A stretch of DNA of 64,000 nucleotides from positions 744,001 through 808,000 of the forward strand of contig NZ_JABTEZ010000005.1 of the NCBI RefSeq assembly GCF_015711605.1. Reading direction: 5' to 3'. The notes under the pieces were generated by a model, which was given only the letters and a program-made list of their open reading frames with translations, was not told where the DNA came from and searched no databases. Positions within the stretch are counted from its first letter, which is position 1. Every line of letters begins with the position of its first letter. This DNA is from Planomonospora sp. ID67723 (GTDB taxonomy: Bacteria; Actinomycetota; Actinomycetes; Streptosporangiales; Streptosporangiaceae). Positions 16,232 to 24,418 of this stretch are shown here, one piece after another. Made by a program: the position numbers and the translations under genes.

Positions 16232-17761
16232 ATGAGAGGCGCGCTGCTGGTCGCCGGAACCACGTCCGACGCGGGCAAGAGCGTCGTCACCGCGGGGATC
16301 TGCCGGTGGCTGGCCCGGCGGGGTGTGAAGGTCGCGCCGTACAAGGCGCAGAACATGTCGCTCAACTCCTTCGTCACCGCCGACGGCGCGGAGATCGGCC
16401 GGGCTCAGGCGATGCAGGCCGCCGCCTGCGGCCTGGAGCCGAGCGCCGACATGAACCCGATCCTGCTCAAGCCGGGCAGCGACCGGCGCAGCCAGGTGGT
16501 GGTCATGGGCCGGCCGCTGGCCGACGTCGACGCGATGGAGTACTGGCAGGTCAAGGAGCACCTCCGGGAGACGGCGGTCGGCGCGCTGGAGCGGTTGCGC
16601 GCCCGCCACGACGTGGTGGTCTGCGAGGGTGCGGGCAGCCCCGCGGAGATCAACCTGCGCCGGGGCGACATCGCCAACATGGGCCTGGCCCGCGCCGCGG
16701 ACCTGCCCGTCATCGTGGTCGGCGACATCGACCGGGGCGGGGTCTTCGCCTCGCTGTACGGGACGGTGGCCCTGCTGGAGCCCGCCGACCAGGCGCTGGT
16801 CGCCGGATTCGTGATCAACAAGTTCCGGGGGGCGCGCGAGCTCCTCGAACCCGGCCTCGACATGATCCGGAACCTGACCGGCCGTGAGGTGTACGGCGTG
16901 CTGCCCTGGCTGGACGGGCTCTGGCTCGACGTCGAGGACTCCCTCGCCCTGGACAACCGGCCCGCCGCTCCGGCGCGCACGCCGTACGGCAGGCAGACCC
17001 TGCGCGTGGCCGTGGTCAGGCTGCCGCGCATCTCCAACTTCACCGACGTCGACGCCCTCGCCTCAGAGCCCGGCGTGGTCGTGCGCTTCGTGACCTCCCC
17101 GGCCGAGCTCGACGACGCCGACCTGGTGGTCCTGCCCGGCTCCCGCGCCACGGTCTCCGACCTGGCCTGGCTACGCGCCACCGGCCTGGCCGAGGCGCTG
17201 TCCGGCCGGGTCGTGCTGGGCATCTGCGGCGGCTACCAGATGCTCGCCCGGACCATCCGCGACGACGTCGAGTCGGGGGCCGGGCTGGTCGAAGGGCTCG
17301 GGCTGCTGCCCGCGACGGTGGAGTTCGCCGCGGACAAGACGCTGGGCCGCCCGGTCGGAAGCGCGTACGGCTGCCGCGTCGCCGCCTACGAGATCCACCA
17401 CGGCGTGGTGACCGCCGAAGGCGGCGCCCCCTTCCTGGACGGTTGCCGGGCCGGGACCGTCTGGGGGACCACCTGGCACGGAGCCCTGGAGAACGACGAC
17501 TTCCGCCGGGCGTTCCTGCGCGAGGTGGCCGCGGCCTCCGGCCGCGACTTCACCCCCGCGCCGGGCACCTGCTTCGCCGCGCTGCGCGAGGAGCGCCTGG
17601 ACGCCCTCGGCGACCTGATCGAGCAGAACGTCGACACCGATGCCCTGCTCCGCCTCCTGGAGAACGGCGCCCCGGCGGGCCTGCCGGTCCTGCCGCCGGG
17701 TGGACCCCTCCACGAAGCCCCGGATTTCTCGCAGAATGGGGGTATGGACGGTGAACGGTGA
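16232..17761 (+). CDS. cobQ: Cobyric acid synthase CobQ
   Basis: CobQ amidates four side chains of adenosylcobyrinic a,c-diamide with glutamine and ATP. The 509-aa protein has the N-terminal deethiobiotin-synthase-like P-loop [11 protein letters not shown] (~8-18), [24 protein letters not shown] (~131-141) and [11 protein letters not shown]. The C-terminal class I amidotransferase domain shows GICGGYQML (nucleophile Cys) and the histidine in [10 protein letters not shown]. The ATG at 16232 has GGGGGAGAGAAGG upstream. Its stop overlaps the next small gene by GTGA. Confidence 0.95.
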   Translation: MRGALLVAGTTSDAGKSVVTAGICRWLARRGVKVAPYKAQNMSLNSFVTADGAEIGRAQAMQAAACGLEPSADMNPILLKPGSDRRSQVVVMGRPLADVDAMEYWQVKEHLRETAVGALERLRARHDVVVCEGAGSPAEINLRRGDIANMGLARAADLPVIVVGDIDRGGVFASLYGTVALLEPADQALVAGFVINKFRGARELLEPGLDMIRNLTGREVYGVLPWLDGLWLDVEDSLALDNRPAAPARTPYGRQTLRVAVVRLPRISNFTDVDALASEPGVVVRFVTSPAELDDADLVVLPGSRATVSDLAWLRATGLAEALSGRVVLGICGGYQMLARTIRDDVESGAGLVEGLGLLPATVEFAADKTLGRPVGSAYGCRVAAYEIHHGVVTAEGGAPFLDGCRAGTVWGTTWHGALENDDFRRAFLREVAAASGRDFTPAPGTCFAALREERLDALGDLIEQNVDTDALLRLLENGAPAGLPVLPPGGPLHEAPDFSQNGGMDGER

Positions 17762-17967
17762 TCACCCGGATGGTGCTGGTCCTCTTCGTCATCGCAGCGG
17801 TCGCCGCGGTGGTCCTCGGTGTCGCGCTCGTGGTCCACACCTCCCGTCGCAGGAGCGCGCCCGCCCCTGACGATCCCCGCGAGATCCTCAAGCGCCGCTA
17901 CGCGGCCGGCGAGATCGACGAGGACGAATACCTCCGCCGCATGTCCGGCCTCTCCCAGGACTGGTAG
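17758..17967 (+). CDS. Small SHOCT-domain membrane protein
   Basis: The 69-aa protein has one N-terminal transmembrane helix ([20 protein letters not shown], residues 5-24), a short basic/proline linker, and a C-terminal SHOCT module ([20 protein letters not shown], ~43-62). SHOCT modules are short oligomerisation or targeting segments found at protein ends. The GTG start overlaps the cobQ stop by 4 bp (GTGA), so it is translated with cobQ, but a cobalamin role is not known. Confidence 0.8.
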   Translation: MITRMVLVLFVIAAVAAVVLGVALVVHTSRRRSAPAPDDPREILKRRYAAGEIDEDEYLRRMSGLSQDW

Positions 17968-18197
17968 GGGCCTGAGACCTTCCTGAGCGGGGGAGCCGCG
18001 GCTTCGCTGAGGACGTCATCGGGAAGCCGGCTGTACGGCTCCACCCGGTTCCGAAAGACGCGAGGTTCGACTCGTCGGGTCGGGAGCGCCGGATCGCCGG
18101 GTGGTGGGCGGCTTCCGGAAGCGGGAAGCGAAGGGGCGGGCAAGTGTCGTGATCGAGTCATGGTCCGGGCGGTCGGTGCGGGAGCACCATCGGGGGC

Positions 18198-19112
18198 ATG
18201 ACAGCGGTAGTTGAGACCGAGGGACTCACGAAGTTCTACGGAAAGCGCCGAGGGCTGGAAGATCTCGACCTGGAGATCCGCCCCGGAGAGGTGTTCGGGT
18301 ATCTCGGCCCGAACGGCGCGGGCAAGACGACGACCATCCGGCTCCTCCTCGACGTGATCCGCCCCACCCGGGGCCGGATGAGCGTGCTCGGGGCCGACCC
18401 CCGGGATCCGGCCGTGCGCGGGCGGATCGGATACCTTCCCGGGGAGCTGGCCCTGGAGGGCGCGGAGAGGGCGAGCGCCTATCTGGCCTTCCTGGGACAG
18501 GCCCGGGGCGGGGTGTCCCGCGACCGGATCGCGGCGCTCGCCGAGCGGCTGGACGCCGACCTGTCGGTTCCGATGGGCAAGCTCTCCAAGGGCAGCAAAC
18601 AGAAGGTCGGGCTGATCCAGGCCTTCATGCACGAGCCGGAGTTCCTGATCCTGGACGAGCCGACCAGCGGCCTGGACCCGCTGGTCCAGCAGGAGTTCCT
18701 GGCCATGGTCCGTGAGGTGCGGGCGAGCGGGCGGACCGTGCTGATGTCCTCCCACGTCCTCGCCGAGGTGGAGCAGGTCTCCGACCGGGTGGGCATCGTC
18801 CGCGGCGGCCGGCTGGTCGCGGTCGAGGACATCGCGGTCCTGCGGGAGAAGGCGGTGCGCCGGGTGGAGCTCCACTTCGACGCGCCCGTGCCCCGCGAGG
18901 CGTTCGAGGACCTGCCCGGCGTGCGGGACCTGCGGGTCGAGGGGGCGGCCGTGAGCTGCACGATCGACGGCCGTCCCGACGCGCTGGTCAAGGCGGCGGC
19001 CCGGTTCACCGTGGTGCATCTGGTCAGCGCCGAGCCCGACCTGGAAGAGATCTTCCTGGCCTACTACAGCGAGAGCGAACAGGAGGGCCGTCATGCCCGT
19101 GCTGGTGTCTAA
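18198..19112 (+). CDS. ABC transporter ATP-binding protein (ABC-2 exporter type)
   Basis: This 304-aa ATPase has Walker A GPNGAGKTT (~40-48), an altered signature LSKGSKQK (~133-140) in place of LSGGQ, Walker B FLILDEPTSGLDP and the H-loop SSHVLAEV. The variant signature is common in DrrA/Nod-type exporters. The C-terminal domain of ~90 residues resembles the DrrA-type extension. It overlaps the permease gene by 20 bp, so the two form one exporter for an unidentified, probably hydrophobic or toxic substrate. The PucR regulator further down the same transcript may control it. Confidence 0.9.
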   Translation: MTAVVETEGLTKFYGKRRGLEDLDLEIRPGEVFGYLGPNGAGKTTTIRLLLDVIRPTRGRMSVLGADPRDPAVRGRIGYLPGELALEGAERASAYLAFLGQARGGVSRDRIAALAERLDADLSVPMGKLSKGSKQKVGLIQAFMHEPEFLILDEPTSGLDPLVQQEFLAMVREVRASGRTVLMSSHVLAEVEQVSDRVGIVRGGRLVAVEDIAVLREKAVRRVELHFDAPVPREAFEDLPGVRDLRVEGAAVSCTIDGRPDALVKAAARFTVVHLVSAEPDLEEIFLAYYSESEQEGRHARAGV

Positions 19113-19893
19113 GAGCCTGCGGGACTACCGCAGCTCGCTGGTCCGCTGGACGGTCGGCATCGGGGCCTTCTTCGCCCTCTACCTGTCGTTCTACCCGAAC
19201 ATCTCCGAGAACAAGGAGATCTACGGCCCGCAGGCCCTGGCCAAGTTCCCCGGCGCGATGCGCGACCTGATGGGCGGCATGGAGGACTTCACCTCCGGGA
19301 TCGGATACCTCAGCAGCGTCGTCTACCAGCTGTTCGGGCCGATGCTGTTCATCGTGTGCGCGATGATCCTCGGCAACCGGGCGATCGCCCAGCCGGAGGA
19401 GTCCGGCACGCTGGAGCTGACCGTCACGCTCCCGATCGACCGCAGGCGGCTGGTCTTCGAGCGGTTCGTCGCCCTCGCCCTCGGCCTGCTCGCCGTCGCG
19501 ACGGCGACCTTCCTGCTCGCCTGGGGGCTCTCGGTCGTCTCCGACATGGAGGTCCCGGTCGGCCGGATCCTCGCGGTGCACACCGGCGTCTTCCTGCTCG
19601 CCCTGTTCTTCGGCGCGCTGTCGCTGACGGTCGGTGCGGCCACCGGGCGCAAGGGACCGGCGATGGCGGTCGTCGGGGTGGTCGCGGTCGGCGGGTACGT
19701 CGTGGAGACCCTGGGAAAGAGCGTGGATGCGATCTCCTGGCTGCGCTGGGTCTCGCCGTTCCACTACTACCTGGACGGCAGGCCCCTCTACCAGGGCTTC
19801 CCCGTCGCGGACTACCTTGTACTGGCCGGGGCGACCGTCGTGCTGCTGGTCACCGCGGTCCTCGCCTTCGACCGGCGTGACGTAGGAGTCTGA
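19093..19893 (+). CDS. ABC-2 type transporter permease
   Basis: The 266-aa membrane protein shows six hydrophobic segments, including WTVGIGAFFALYLSFYP, VYQLFGPMLFIVCAMIL and ADYLVLAGATVVLLVTAVLAF. The segment GTLELTVTLPIDRRRLVFERF is typical of ABC-2 permeases of the DUF3533/NatB type. It is paired with the upstream ATPase. The stop TGA overlaps the ATG of a 29-codon ORF (TGATG). Confidence 0.85.
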   Translation: MPVLVSKSLRDYRSSLVRWTVGIGAFFALYLSFYPNISENKEIYGPQALAKFPGAMRDLMGGMEDFTSGIGYLSSVVYQLFGPMLFIVCAMILGNRAIAQPEESGTLELTVTLPIDRRRLVFERFVALALGLLAVATATFLLAWGLSVVSDMEVPVGRILAVHTGVFLLALFFGALSLTVGAATGRKGPAMAVVGVVAVGGYVVETLGKSVDAISWLRWVSPFHYYLDGRPLYQGFPVADYLVLAGATVVLLVTAVLAFDRRDVGV

Positions 19894-19982
19894 TGGACGA
19901 GATCGCAGAAGTCGGCGTGCGGTTGAACGGCAACTCAGAGATCGCAGAAGCCGGCGTGCGTCGAGCGAAGAGGCGGCGGTGA
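19893..19982 (+). CDS. Candidate 29-aa peptide with duplicated EIAE-GVR motif
   Basis: The ATG overlaps the permease stop (TGATG) and the TGA overlaps the GTG start of the PucR regulator (GTGA), so the frame fits exactly between two genes with no gap. The peptide starts MDEIAEVGVRLNGN, repeats the motif as SEIAEAGVR, and ends in a basic tail (RRAKRRR). The DNA repeat is 22/23 identical, suggesting a tandem duplication kept in frame. It may be a real small protein or a translation-coupling spacer; no homologue is recalled. Confidence 0.35.
   Translation: MDEIAEVGVRLNGNSEIAEAGVRRAKRRR
19899..19960 (+). repeat. Two 23-bp direct repeats, 39 bp apart
   Basis: Copies at 19899-19921 and 19938-19960 (GAGATCGCAGAAGTCGGCGT... 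with one T/C change) match at 22 of 23 positions. The period, 39 bp, is divisible by three, so the reading frame is preserved. Confidence 0.8.
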
Positions 19983-21172
19983 CGGGGGTGCCCGCCGATC
20001 TGCTCGGCGGGCACCCCCGCGTGCTCGGTGAGGCGGTCGCCACCGGGCGGTTGCCCGGCCGTGAGGTTATCGACGCCTACCGGACGTCGGGGGCGCGTGC
20101 CGCCGAGCTGGGCGTGCCGCTGCGGGAGCTGGTCGACGCCGCCCTGGCCATGGCCGAATCGGCCGGGCTCGCCGGACCTGCGGGGCCGGACGGCGCCGGG
20201 CCGGGCCGGGGCTTCGGTACGGCGTTGCTCCCCGCCCTGCGACGGGCGGTCTCCGCCCTGATGGAGGGCTACGAGAACGCCCAGCGGCTGGCGATCCGCC
20301 AGGAGGAGGCGGCCCGCAGGGAGTTCGTGGACGACCTGCTGCAGGGCCGGGCCGACCGGCTCGCCGAGCGCGCCGAGCACTTCGGCCTCCGGCTCGCCGA
20401 GTCCTACGTGGTCGCGGTCGCCCGCCTGTCCGGCCCGGCGGCCGGTGGTGCGCCGCCGTCCGATCCCGCACGGGCGAGAACATCCGATGGCGGCTCCGGT
20501 CCGGCCGGTCGCGTCTCCTCCTCTCCGAGGCCGCTGTGGGACGGCGATCCGGTGGTCCGGCGGATCGAGGAGGCGATGATCGCCCGGTTCGGCTCGCACA
20601 ACGTGCTGATCGCGGTCCGGGACGGGCTGCTGGTCTGCGTCGCGCCGGGCACCCTCGCCGCGGCCACCGGGGAGTTCACCCACCACGTGCGGCAGGCTTT
20701 CGAACCCGGCTGGCGGGTCGGGGTGGGCCGTCCGCACCGGGGACCCGGCGGGGTGGTCGCCTCCTACCGTGAGGCGGGCAACGCGATCGAGCTGGGTGAC
20801 CGGCTGGGCCTGCGGGCCGCCGTGCTCAGGGCCGCGGACCTGCTGGTCTTCCCGGTGCTGCTGCGCGACCGGGAGGCCATCGACGACCTGGTCACGACGG
20901 TGCTGAGCCCGCTGCTGGAGGCGCGGGGCGGGCCGGATCCGCTGCTCGGCACGCTGGAGGCGGTCTTCGCCGCCCAGGGCAACCAGACCGCGGCCGCGCG
21001 CAAGCTGGGCATCAGCACCCGGGCGGTGACCTACCGGCTGGAGCGCATCCGCCGGCTCACCGGCTTCTCGCCCGACGACCCCACCCAGCGCTTCACCCTG
21101 GAGACGGCGGTCCTGGGCGCCCGCCTCCTCGACTGGCCCGCCCAGCCGCTCGCCTCGCAAGCCGGGAAATGA
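19979..21172 (+). CDS. PucR/CdaR-family transcriptional regulator
   Basis: The 397-aa protein ends in a PucR-type HTH (TLEAVFAAQGNQTAAARKL, then GISTRAVTYRLERIRRLTG, ~residues 325-365). The middle contains a GGDEF-like fold of the CdaR type, and the N-terminus is a RsbRD-like helical region with EEAARREFVDDLL. Such proteins sense small molecules and often act on adjacent transport or catabolic genes. The GTG start overlaps the small 29-codon ORF, so it belongs to the ABC exporter operon and likely regulates it. A low-complexity Gly/Pro/Ser linker (~150-180) looks lineage-specific. Confidence 0.85.
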   Translation: MTGVPADLLGGHPRVLGEAVATGRLPGREVIDAYRTSGARAAELGVPLRELVDAALAMAESAGLAGPAGPDGAGPGRGFGTALLPALRRAVSALMEGYENAQRLAIRQEEAARREFVDDLLQGRADRLAERAEHFGLRLAESYVVAVARLSGPAAGGAPPSDPARARTSDGGSGPAGRVSSSPRPLWDGDPVVRRIEEAMIARFGSHNVLIAVRDGLLVCVAPGTLAAATGEFTHHVRQAFEPGWRVGVGRPHRGPGGVVASYREAGNAIELGDRLGLRAAVLRAADLLVFPVLLRDREAIDDLVTTVLSPLLEARGGPDPLLGTLEAVFAAQGNQTAAARKLGISTRAVTYRLERIRRLTGFSPDDPTQRFTLETAVLGARLLDWPAQPLASQAGK

Positions 21173-21179
21173 CGCGGCC

Positions 21180-22523
21180 TCAGGCGGTCACGGGCCGGGC
21201 CTCGGCCGCAGGCGCGGTCACGGTTTCCGCGGTCACGGCGGACCTTCCCCAGGCCGCCGCCGCGGTGGCCTGGGCGAGGTCCGCTGTGGTGGCCTCCGCC
21301 TCGGCCTCGGCGGCGGCCACCGAGCGGGTCGTGACCGCCCGGGAGACGAGGAGGATGGTGAGGACGCACAGCGCGGCGGCGGCGCAGAACACGGCGGGCA
21401 GCCCGGCCGCGGTGGCGAGGATCCCGCCCGCCACAGCGCCCAGGGGCCTGGCCCCCATGCCGATCAGGCGGATGGTCGCGTGCACCCGGCCCATCAGCTG
21501 CTCGGGGATGAGCCGCTGGCGCAGCGAGACCAGCAGGACGTTGGAGACGGCGTTGGTCACACCGAGGAGCACGGCGGTGACGCCGATGACGGGGACGGTG
21601 GGGACGAGGACGGGCACGAGCAGCAGGAGCCCGTTGACCACGTTGACCGCGGTCAGCGTCCTGGCCTGCCCGGCGCGCCGGGCCAGCCGCTCGGCGACCA
21701 GCGAGCCCGCGACCGCCCCGAGTGCGAGCCCCACTCCCAGCAGGCCGTACCCGACGGGGGTGAGTCCCACCCGCGACCCCTCGCCGGCGACCCACAGGAC
21801 GAAGACCGCGAAGTAGGCGTCGTTGGCGAAGTTGAACACTCCCGCGAAGACGGCCAGGCTCCGCAGCACGCGGTGGTTCCACACGTACCGCAGTCCCTCG
21901 GTGATGTCGGCGCGGAGCGGGCCGGAGGAGGGGGCCTCGACGCGGAAACGCCCGCGCATGCCGAGCAGGGCGAGTCCCGCCGCCGCGTAGAGGAGGGCCG
22001 GTGCTCCGAGCGTGGCCGTGGCGCCGGGCGCCGCGGTGCCGCCGATCCCGATCAGGACTCCGGCGAGCGGGCCGCCGAGGAAGTTGTTGCCGACCGTCTG
22101 CGCGGCGACGAGCTTGCCGTTGGCGTCGGTGAGCCGGTCGCGCGGCACCGCCATCGGCACCACCGCCTGCGCCGCGCTGTCGGCGAAGACCTCACCGACG
22201 CCGAGCAGCAGGACCCCGGCCAGCAGCACGGGCAGGTCCAGTATCCCCAGCCAGGCCGCCAGCGCCAGCACGGTCAGCGCGCCCGCCCGGGTCCAGGTCG
22301 CGGTGACCATCATCGTCCGCCGGTTCAGCCGGTCGGCGAGTGCTCCCGCGTGCAGGGAGAACAGCAGCCAGGGAAGCGTCGCCGCCACGCTGACCAGAGA
22401 GACCAGGAGCGGCGAGCGGGTCATGGCCACCGCGATCAGAGGCACACCCATGAGCACGATGCCGTCGGCGGTGTTGGAGAGAGCGGAAGAGGTCCACAAC
22501 CAGCGGAAGGGTCGTCCAGGCAC
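21180..22523 (-). CDS. MFS transporter (multidrug efflux-like)
   Basis: The GTG start at 22523 (reading VPGRPFRWLW) is chosen because CCGGAGG lies 5 nt upstream; this gives 447 aa. Twelve hydrophobic segments and the motif-A-like GALADRLNRRTMM (loop 2-3) mark the Major Facilitator Superfamily, DHA-type proton antiporters (MFS_3 / enterobactin-exporter-like). The C-terminal ~45 residues are Ala/Glu/Thr-rich and unconserved. It is divergent from an ArsR-like regulator with overlapping palindromes between the genes, so expression is probably induced by a ligand of that regulator. Confidence 0.9.
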   Translation of the reverse strand: MPGRPFRWLWTSSALSNTADGIVLMGVPLIAVAMTRSPLLVSLVSVAATLPWLLFSLHAGALADRLNRRTMMVTATWTRAGALTVLALAAWLGILDLPVLLAGVLLLGVGEVFADSAAQAVVPMAVPRDRLTDANGKLVAAQTVGNNFLGGPLAGVLIGIGGTAAPGATATLGAPALLYAAAGLALLGMRGRFRVEAPSSGPLRADITEGLRYVWNHRVLRSLAVFAGVFNFANDAYFAVFVLWVAGEGSRVGLTPVGYGLLGVGLALGAVAGSLVAERLARRAGQARTLTAVNVVNGLLLLVPVLVPTVPVIGVTAVLLGVTNAVSNVLLVSLRQRLIPEQLMGRVHATIRLIGMGARPLGAVAGGILATAAGLPAVFCAAAALCVLTILLVSRAVTTRSVAAAEAEAEATTADLAQATAAAAWGRSAVTAETVTAPAAEARPVTA

Positions 22524-22544
22524 GGGTGCCTCCGGTAACGTGTA

Positions 22545-22572
22545 AAAGGAAGTATGCAAATATTCCTTTGCA
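22545..22572. promoter_or_regulatory. Overlapping palindromes between MFS and ArsR-like genes
   Basis: AAAGGAA (22545-22551) pairs with TTCCTTT (22563-22569), and TGCAAA (22555-22560) pairs with TTTGCA (22567-22572). Both dyads are perfect and overlap in an A+T-rich island between the two divergent starts. This is the expected operator position of the ArsR-type repressor. Confidence 0.65.
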
Positions 22573-22590
22573 AAGGTATGGCTGCACGCG

Positions 22591-23217
22591 ATGGATGACA
22601 AGACCCCCGACACCGGCACTTCGCCGATCCGTGAGCACCCCGTCCGCGAGCTGGACGCCTCGGCGATCAAAGGGCTCGCCCACCCGGTACGGCTCCGCCT
22701 GCTGGAGCTGCTGGAGGACCACGGCCCCGCCACGGCGACCCAGCTCGCCGCCCGGACCGGGGAGAACACCGGCTCGACCAGCTACCACCTGCGCCAGCTC
22801 GCCCGGCACGGCCTCATCGAGGAGGCCCCGGAGCGGGGGAAGGGGAAGGAGCGCTGGTGGCGGTCCCGGCCGTTCGGGTTCGACGGGGACCGTTTCCGCC
22901 GCGACCCCGACACGGCGCAGGCGGCCGAGTTCGTGCTCGCCGAGGTGATCCGTCAGCGGAGCGCGGACCTGAGCCGCTGGCTGGAGGAGTCGATGAGCAC
23001 GCCCCGCGAGTGGACCGAGGCCACCCTCGACCTGCGCCGGGTCATGCGCCTCACCCGGGAGGAACTCGCCGGGCTCGTCCGGGAGGTCTCCCAGGTCATC
23101 GACGCTCATCACGCGAGGGCGATGGACAGGAAGGAGGACGTCCCGGACACCGCCCGGGTCATCGTCACCTTCGACGCGTTCCCGGTCGGCCTCGCCCGCC
23201 GGGAGCCCGCGGAATGA
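22591..23217 (+). CDS. ArsR-family winged-helix regulator
   Basis: This 208-aa protein has an ArsR/HTH_20 domain at ~25-95: IKGLAHPVRLRLLELLEDHG, TQLAARTGENTGSTSYHLRQL (recognition helix) and the wing ERGKGKERWWR. The C-terminal helical half (~100-195) is of the kind found in ArsR-like regulators beside MFS exporters and probably senses the transporter substrate. No Cys metal site is present, so it is not a metalloregulator. Divergent from the MFS gene; likely autoregulated through 22545-22572. Confidence 0.88.
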   Translation: MDDKTPDTGTSPIREHPVRELDASAIKGLAHPVRLRLLELLEDHGPATATQLAARTGENTGSTSYHLRQLARHGLIEEAPERGKGKERWWRSRPFGFDGDRFRRDPDTAQAAEFVLAEVIRQRSADLSRWLEESMSTPREWTEATLDLRRVMRLTREELAGLVREVSQVIDAHHARAMDRKEDVPDTARVIVTFDAFPVGLARREPAE

Positions 23218-23222
23218 CGTAC

Positions 23223-23252
23223 GGCCGCCGCCTCACGAGAGAGGCGGCGGCC
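23223..23252. terminator. Bidirectional hairpin between convergent genes
   Basis: GGCCGCCGCCTC and GAGGCGGCGGCC form a perfect 12-bp stem with a 6-nt loop, 5 bp after the ArsR-like stop and before the convergent quinone oxidoreductase gene. Confidence 0.7.
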
Positions 23253-23307
23253 GAGGCGGTGCGGGAAGGCCCGACGGCGGGAGGGCGCGGCCGTACGGGG
23301 ACCGGGA

Positions 23308-24267
23308 TCAGGGGATGAGCAGCACCTTGCCGGTGGTGCGGCGGGCCTCCAGGTCCTCGTGGGCCCGGGCGGCCTCGGCGAGCGGGTAGCGGCGGGAGAT
23401 GTGCACCCGGAGCCTGCCGGAGGCCAGCCAGCCGAAGATGTCGGAGGCCCGCCAGGCGAGCTCGTCCTTGGTGGCGATGTAGGAGCCCAGGGAGGGGCGG
23501 GTCAGGAACAGGGAGCCCTCCCTGGCCAGGAGCTGCGGATCGACCGGCGGGACCGGGCCGCTGGCCTGGCCGTACAGGGCCATCATGCCGCGCGGGCGCA
23601 GGGCGGCGAGACTCTCGTCGAAGGTGGCCGCGCCCACGCCGTCGTAGACGACGTGCACGCCGGAGCCGGTCAGGTCGCGGACCGCGTCGGCGAAGCCCCG
23701 GTAGCGGAGGACCTCGTCGGCGCCGGCCTGACGGGCCAGCTCCTCCTTCTCCTCGGTGGAGACCGTGCCGATCACCCGGGCCCCGCGGAGCTTGGCGATC
23801 TGGGTGAGCAGCAGGCCCATGCCCCCGGCGGCGGCGTGCACCAGCACGTCGTCACCGGGCTTCACCTCGTGCACCGAGTGGGTCAGGTAGTGCGCGGTGA
23901 GCCCCTGGAGCGTCACGGCCGCGGCCAGCTCCGGCTCGACCCCCTCGGGCACGAGGAGCAGGTGGGAGACCGGCACGACGGCCCTCTCCGCGTAGCTGCC
24001 CATCACGTTCGCCCACGCCACCACGTCGCCGACGGAGACGCCCTCCACGTCCTCGCCGACCGCGGCGACCGTGCCCGCCCCCTCGTTGCCCGGGACGAAG
24101 GGCAGTGAGAGCGGGTAGCGGCCCATCCGGTGGTAGACGTCGATGAAGTTCACGCCGCTGGCGATGACGTCGACCAGCACGTCACCCGGGTTGAGCTCGG
24201 GCTCCGGGCAGTCGGAGTACGTGAGGACCTCGGGACCGCCGGTGGCGGAGACGACTGTGGCGCGCAT
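23308..24267 (-). CDS. NADPH:quinone oxidoreductase family protein (zinc-independent MDR)
   Basis: The 319-aa protein has the quinone-reductase GroES-like N-domain (SGVNFIDVYHRMGRYP, VPGNEGAGTVAAVG) and the Rossmann motif VLVHAAAGGMGLLLTQIAK (~140-158). It lacks the structural zinc Cys residues. It likely transfers a hydride from NADPH to quinones or enones as detoxification. The gene is downstream of the kinase operon on the same strand, but a terminator-like hairpin (24384-24412) lies between them. Confidence 0.9.
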   Translation of the reverse strand: MRATVVSATGGPEVLTYSDCPEPELNPGDVLVDVIASGVNFIDVYHRMGRYPLSLPFVPGNEGAGTVAAVGEDVEGVSVGDVVAWANVMGSYAERAVVPVSHLLLVPEGVEPELAAAVTLQGLTAHYLTHSVHEVKPGDDVLVHAAAGGMGLLLTQIAKLRGARVIGTVSTEEKEELARQAGADEVLRYRGFADAVRDLTGSGVHVVYDGVGAATFDESLAALRPRGMMALYGQASGPVPPVDPQLLAREGSLFLTRPSLGSYIATKDELAWRASDIFGWLASGRLRVHISRRYPLAEAARAHEDLEARRTTGKVLLIP

Positions 24268-24383
24268 CTGACGGGCTCCTTGCTCGGACGGATGTCTCGG
24301 TCTTCCCCAACTGGGAGCCGATCATTCGTTGTTCCCGCCCGGAGCAGGGAGATCGCCGTGGCGGCGGCCGGGGGCCGCCGCGG

Positions 24384-24412
24384 GCGCCCGCCCCGGAGAC
24401 CGGGACGGGCGC
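24384..24412 (-). terminator. Terminator-like hairpin after the kinase gene
   Basis: GCGCCCG/CGGGCGC plus CCCGG/CCGGG pair around an AGA loop with a single internal mismatch. It lies just beyond the kinase stop and probably ends the long leftward operon. Confidence 0.5.
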
Positions 24413-24418
24413 GGGCGG

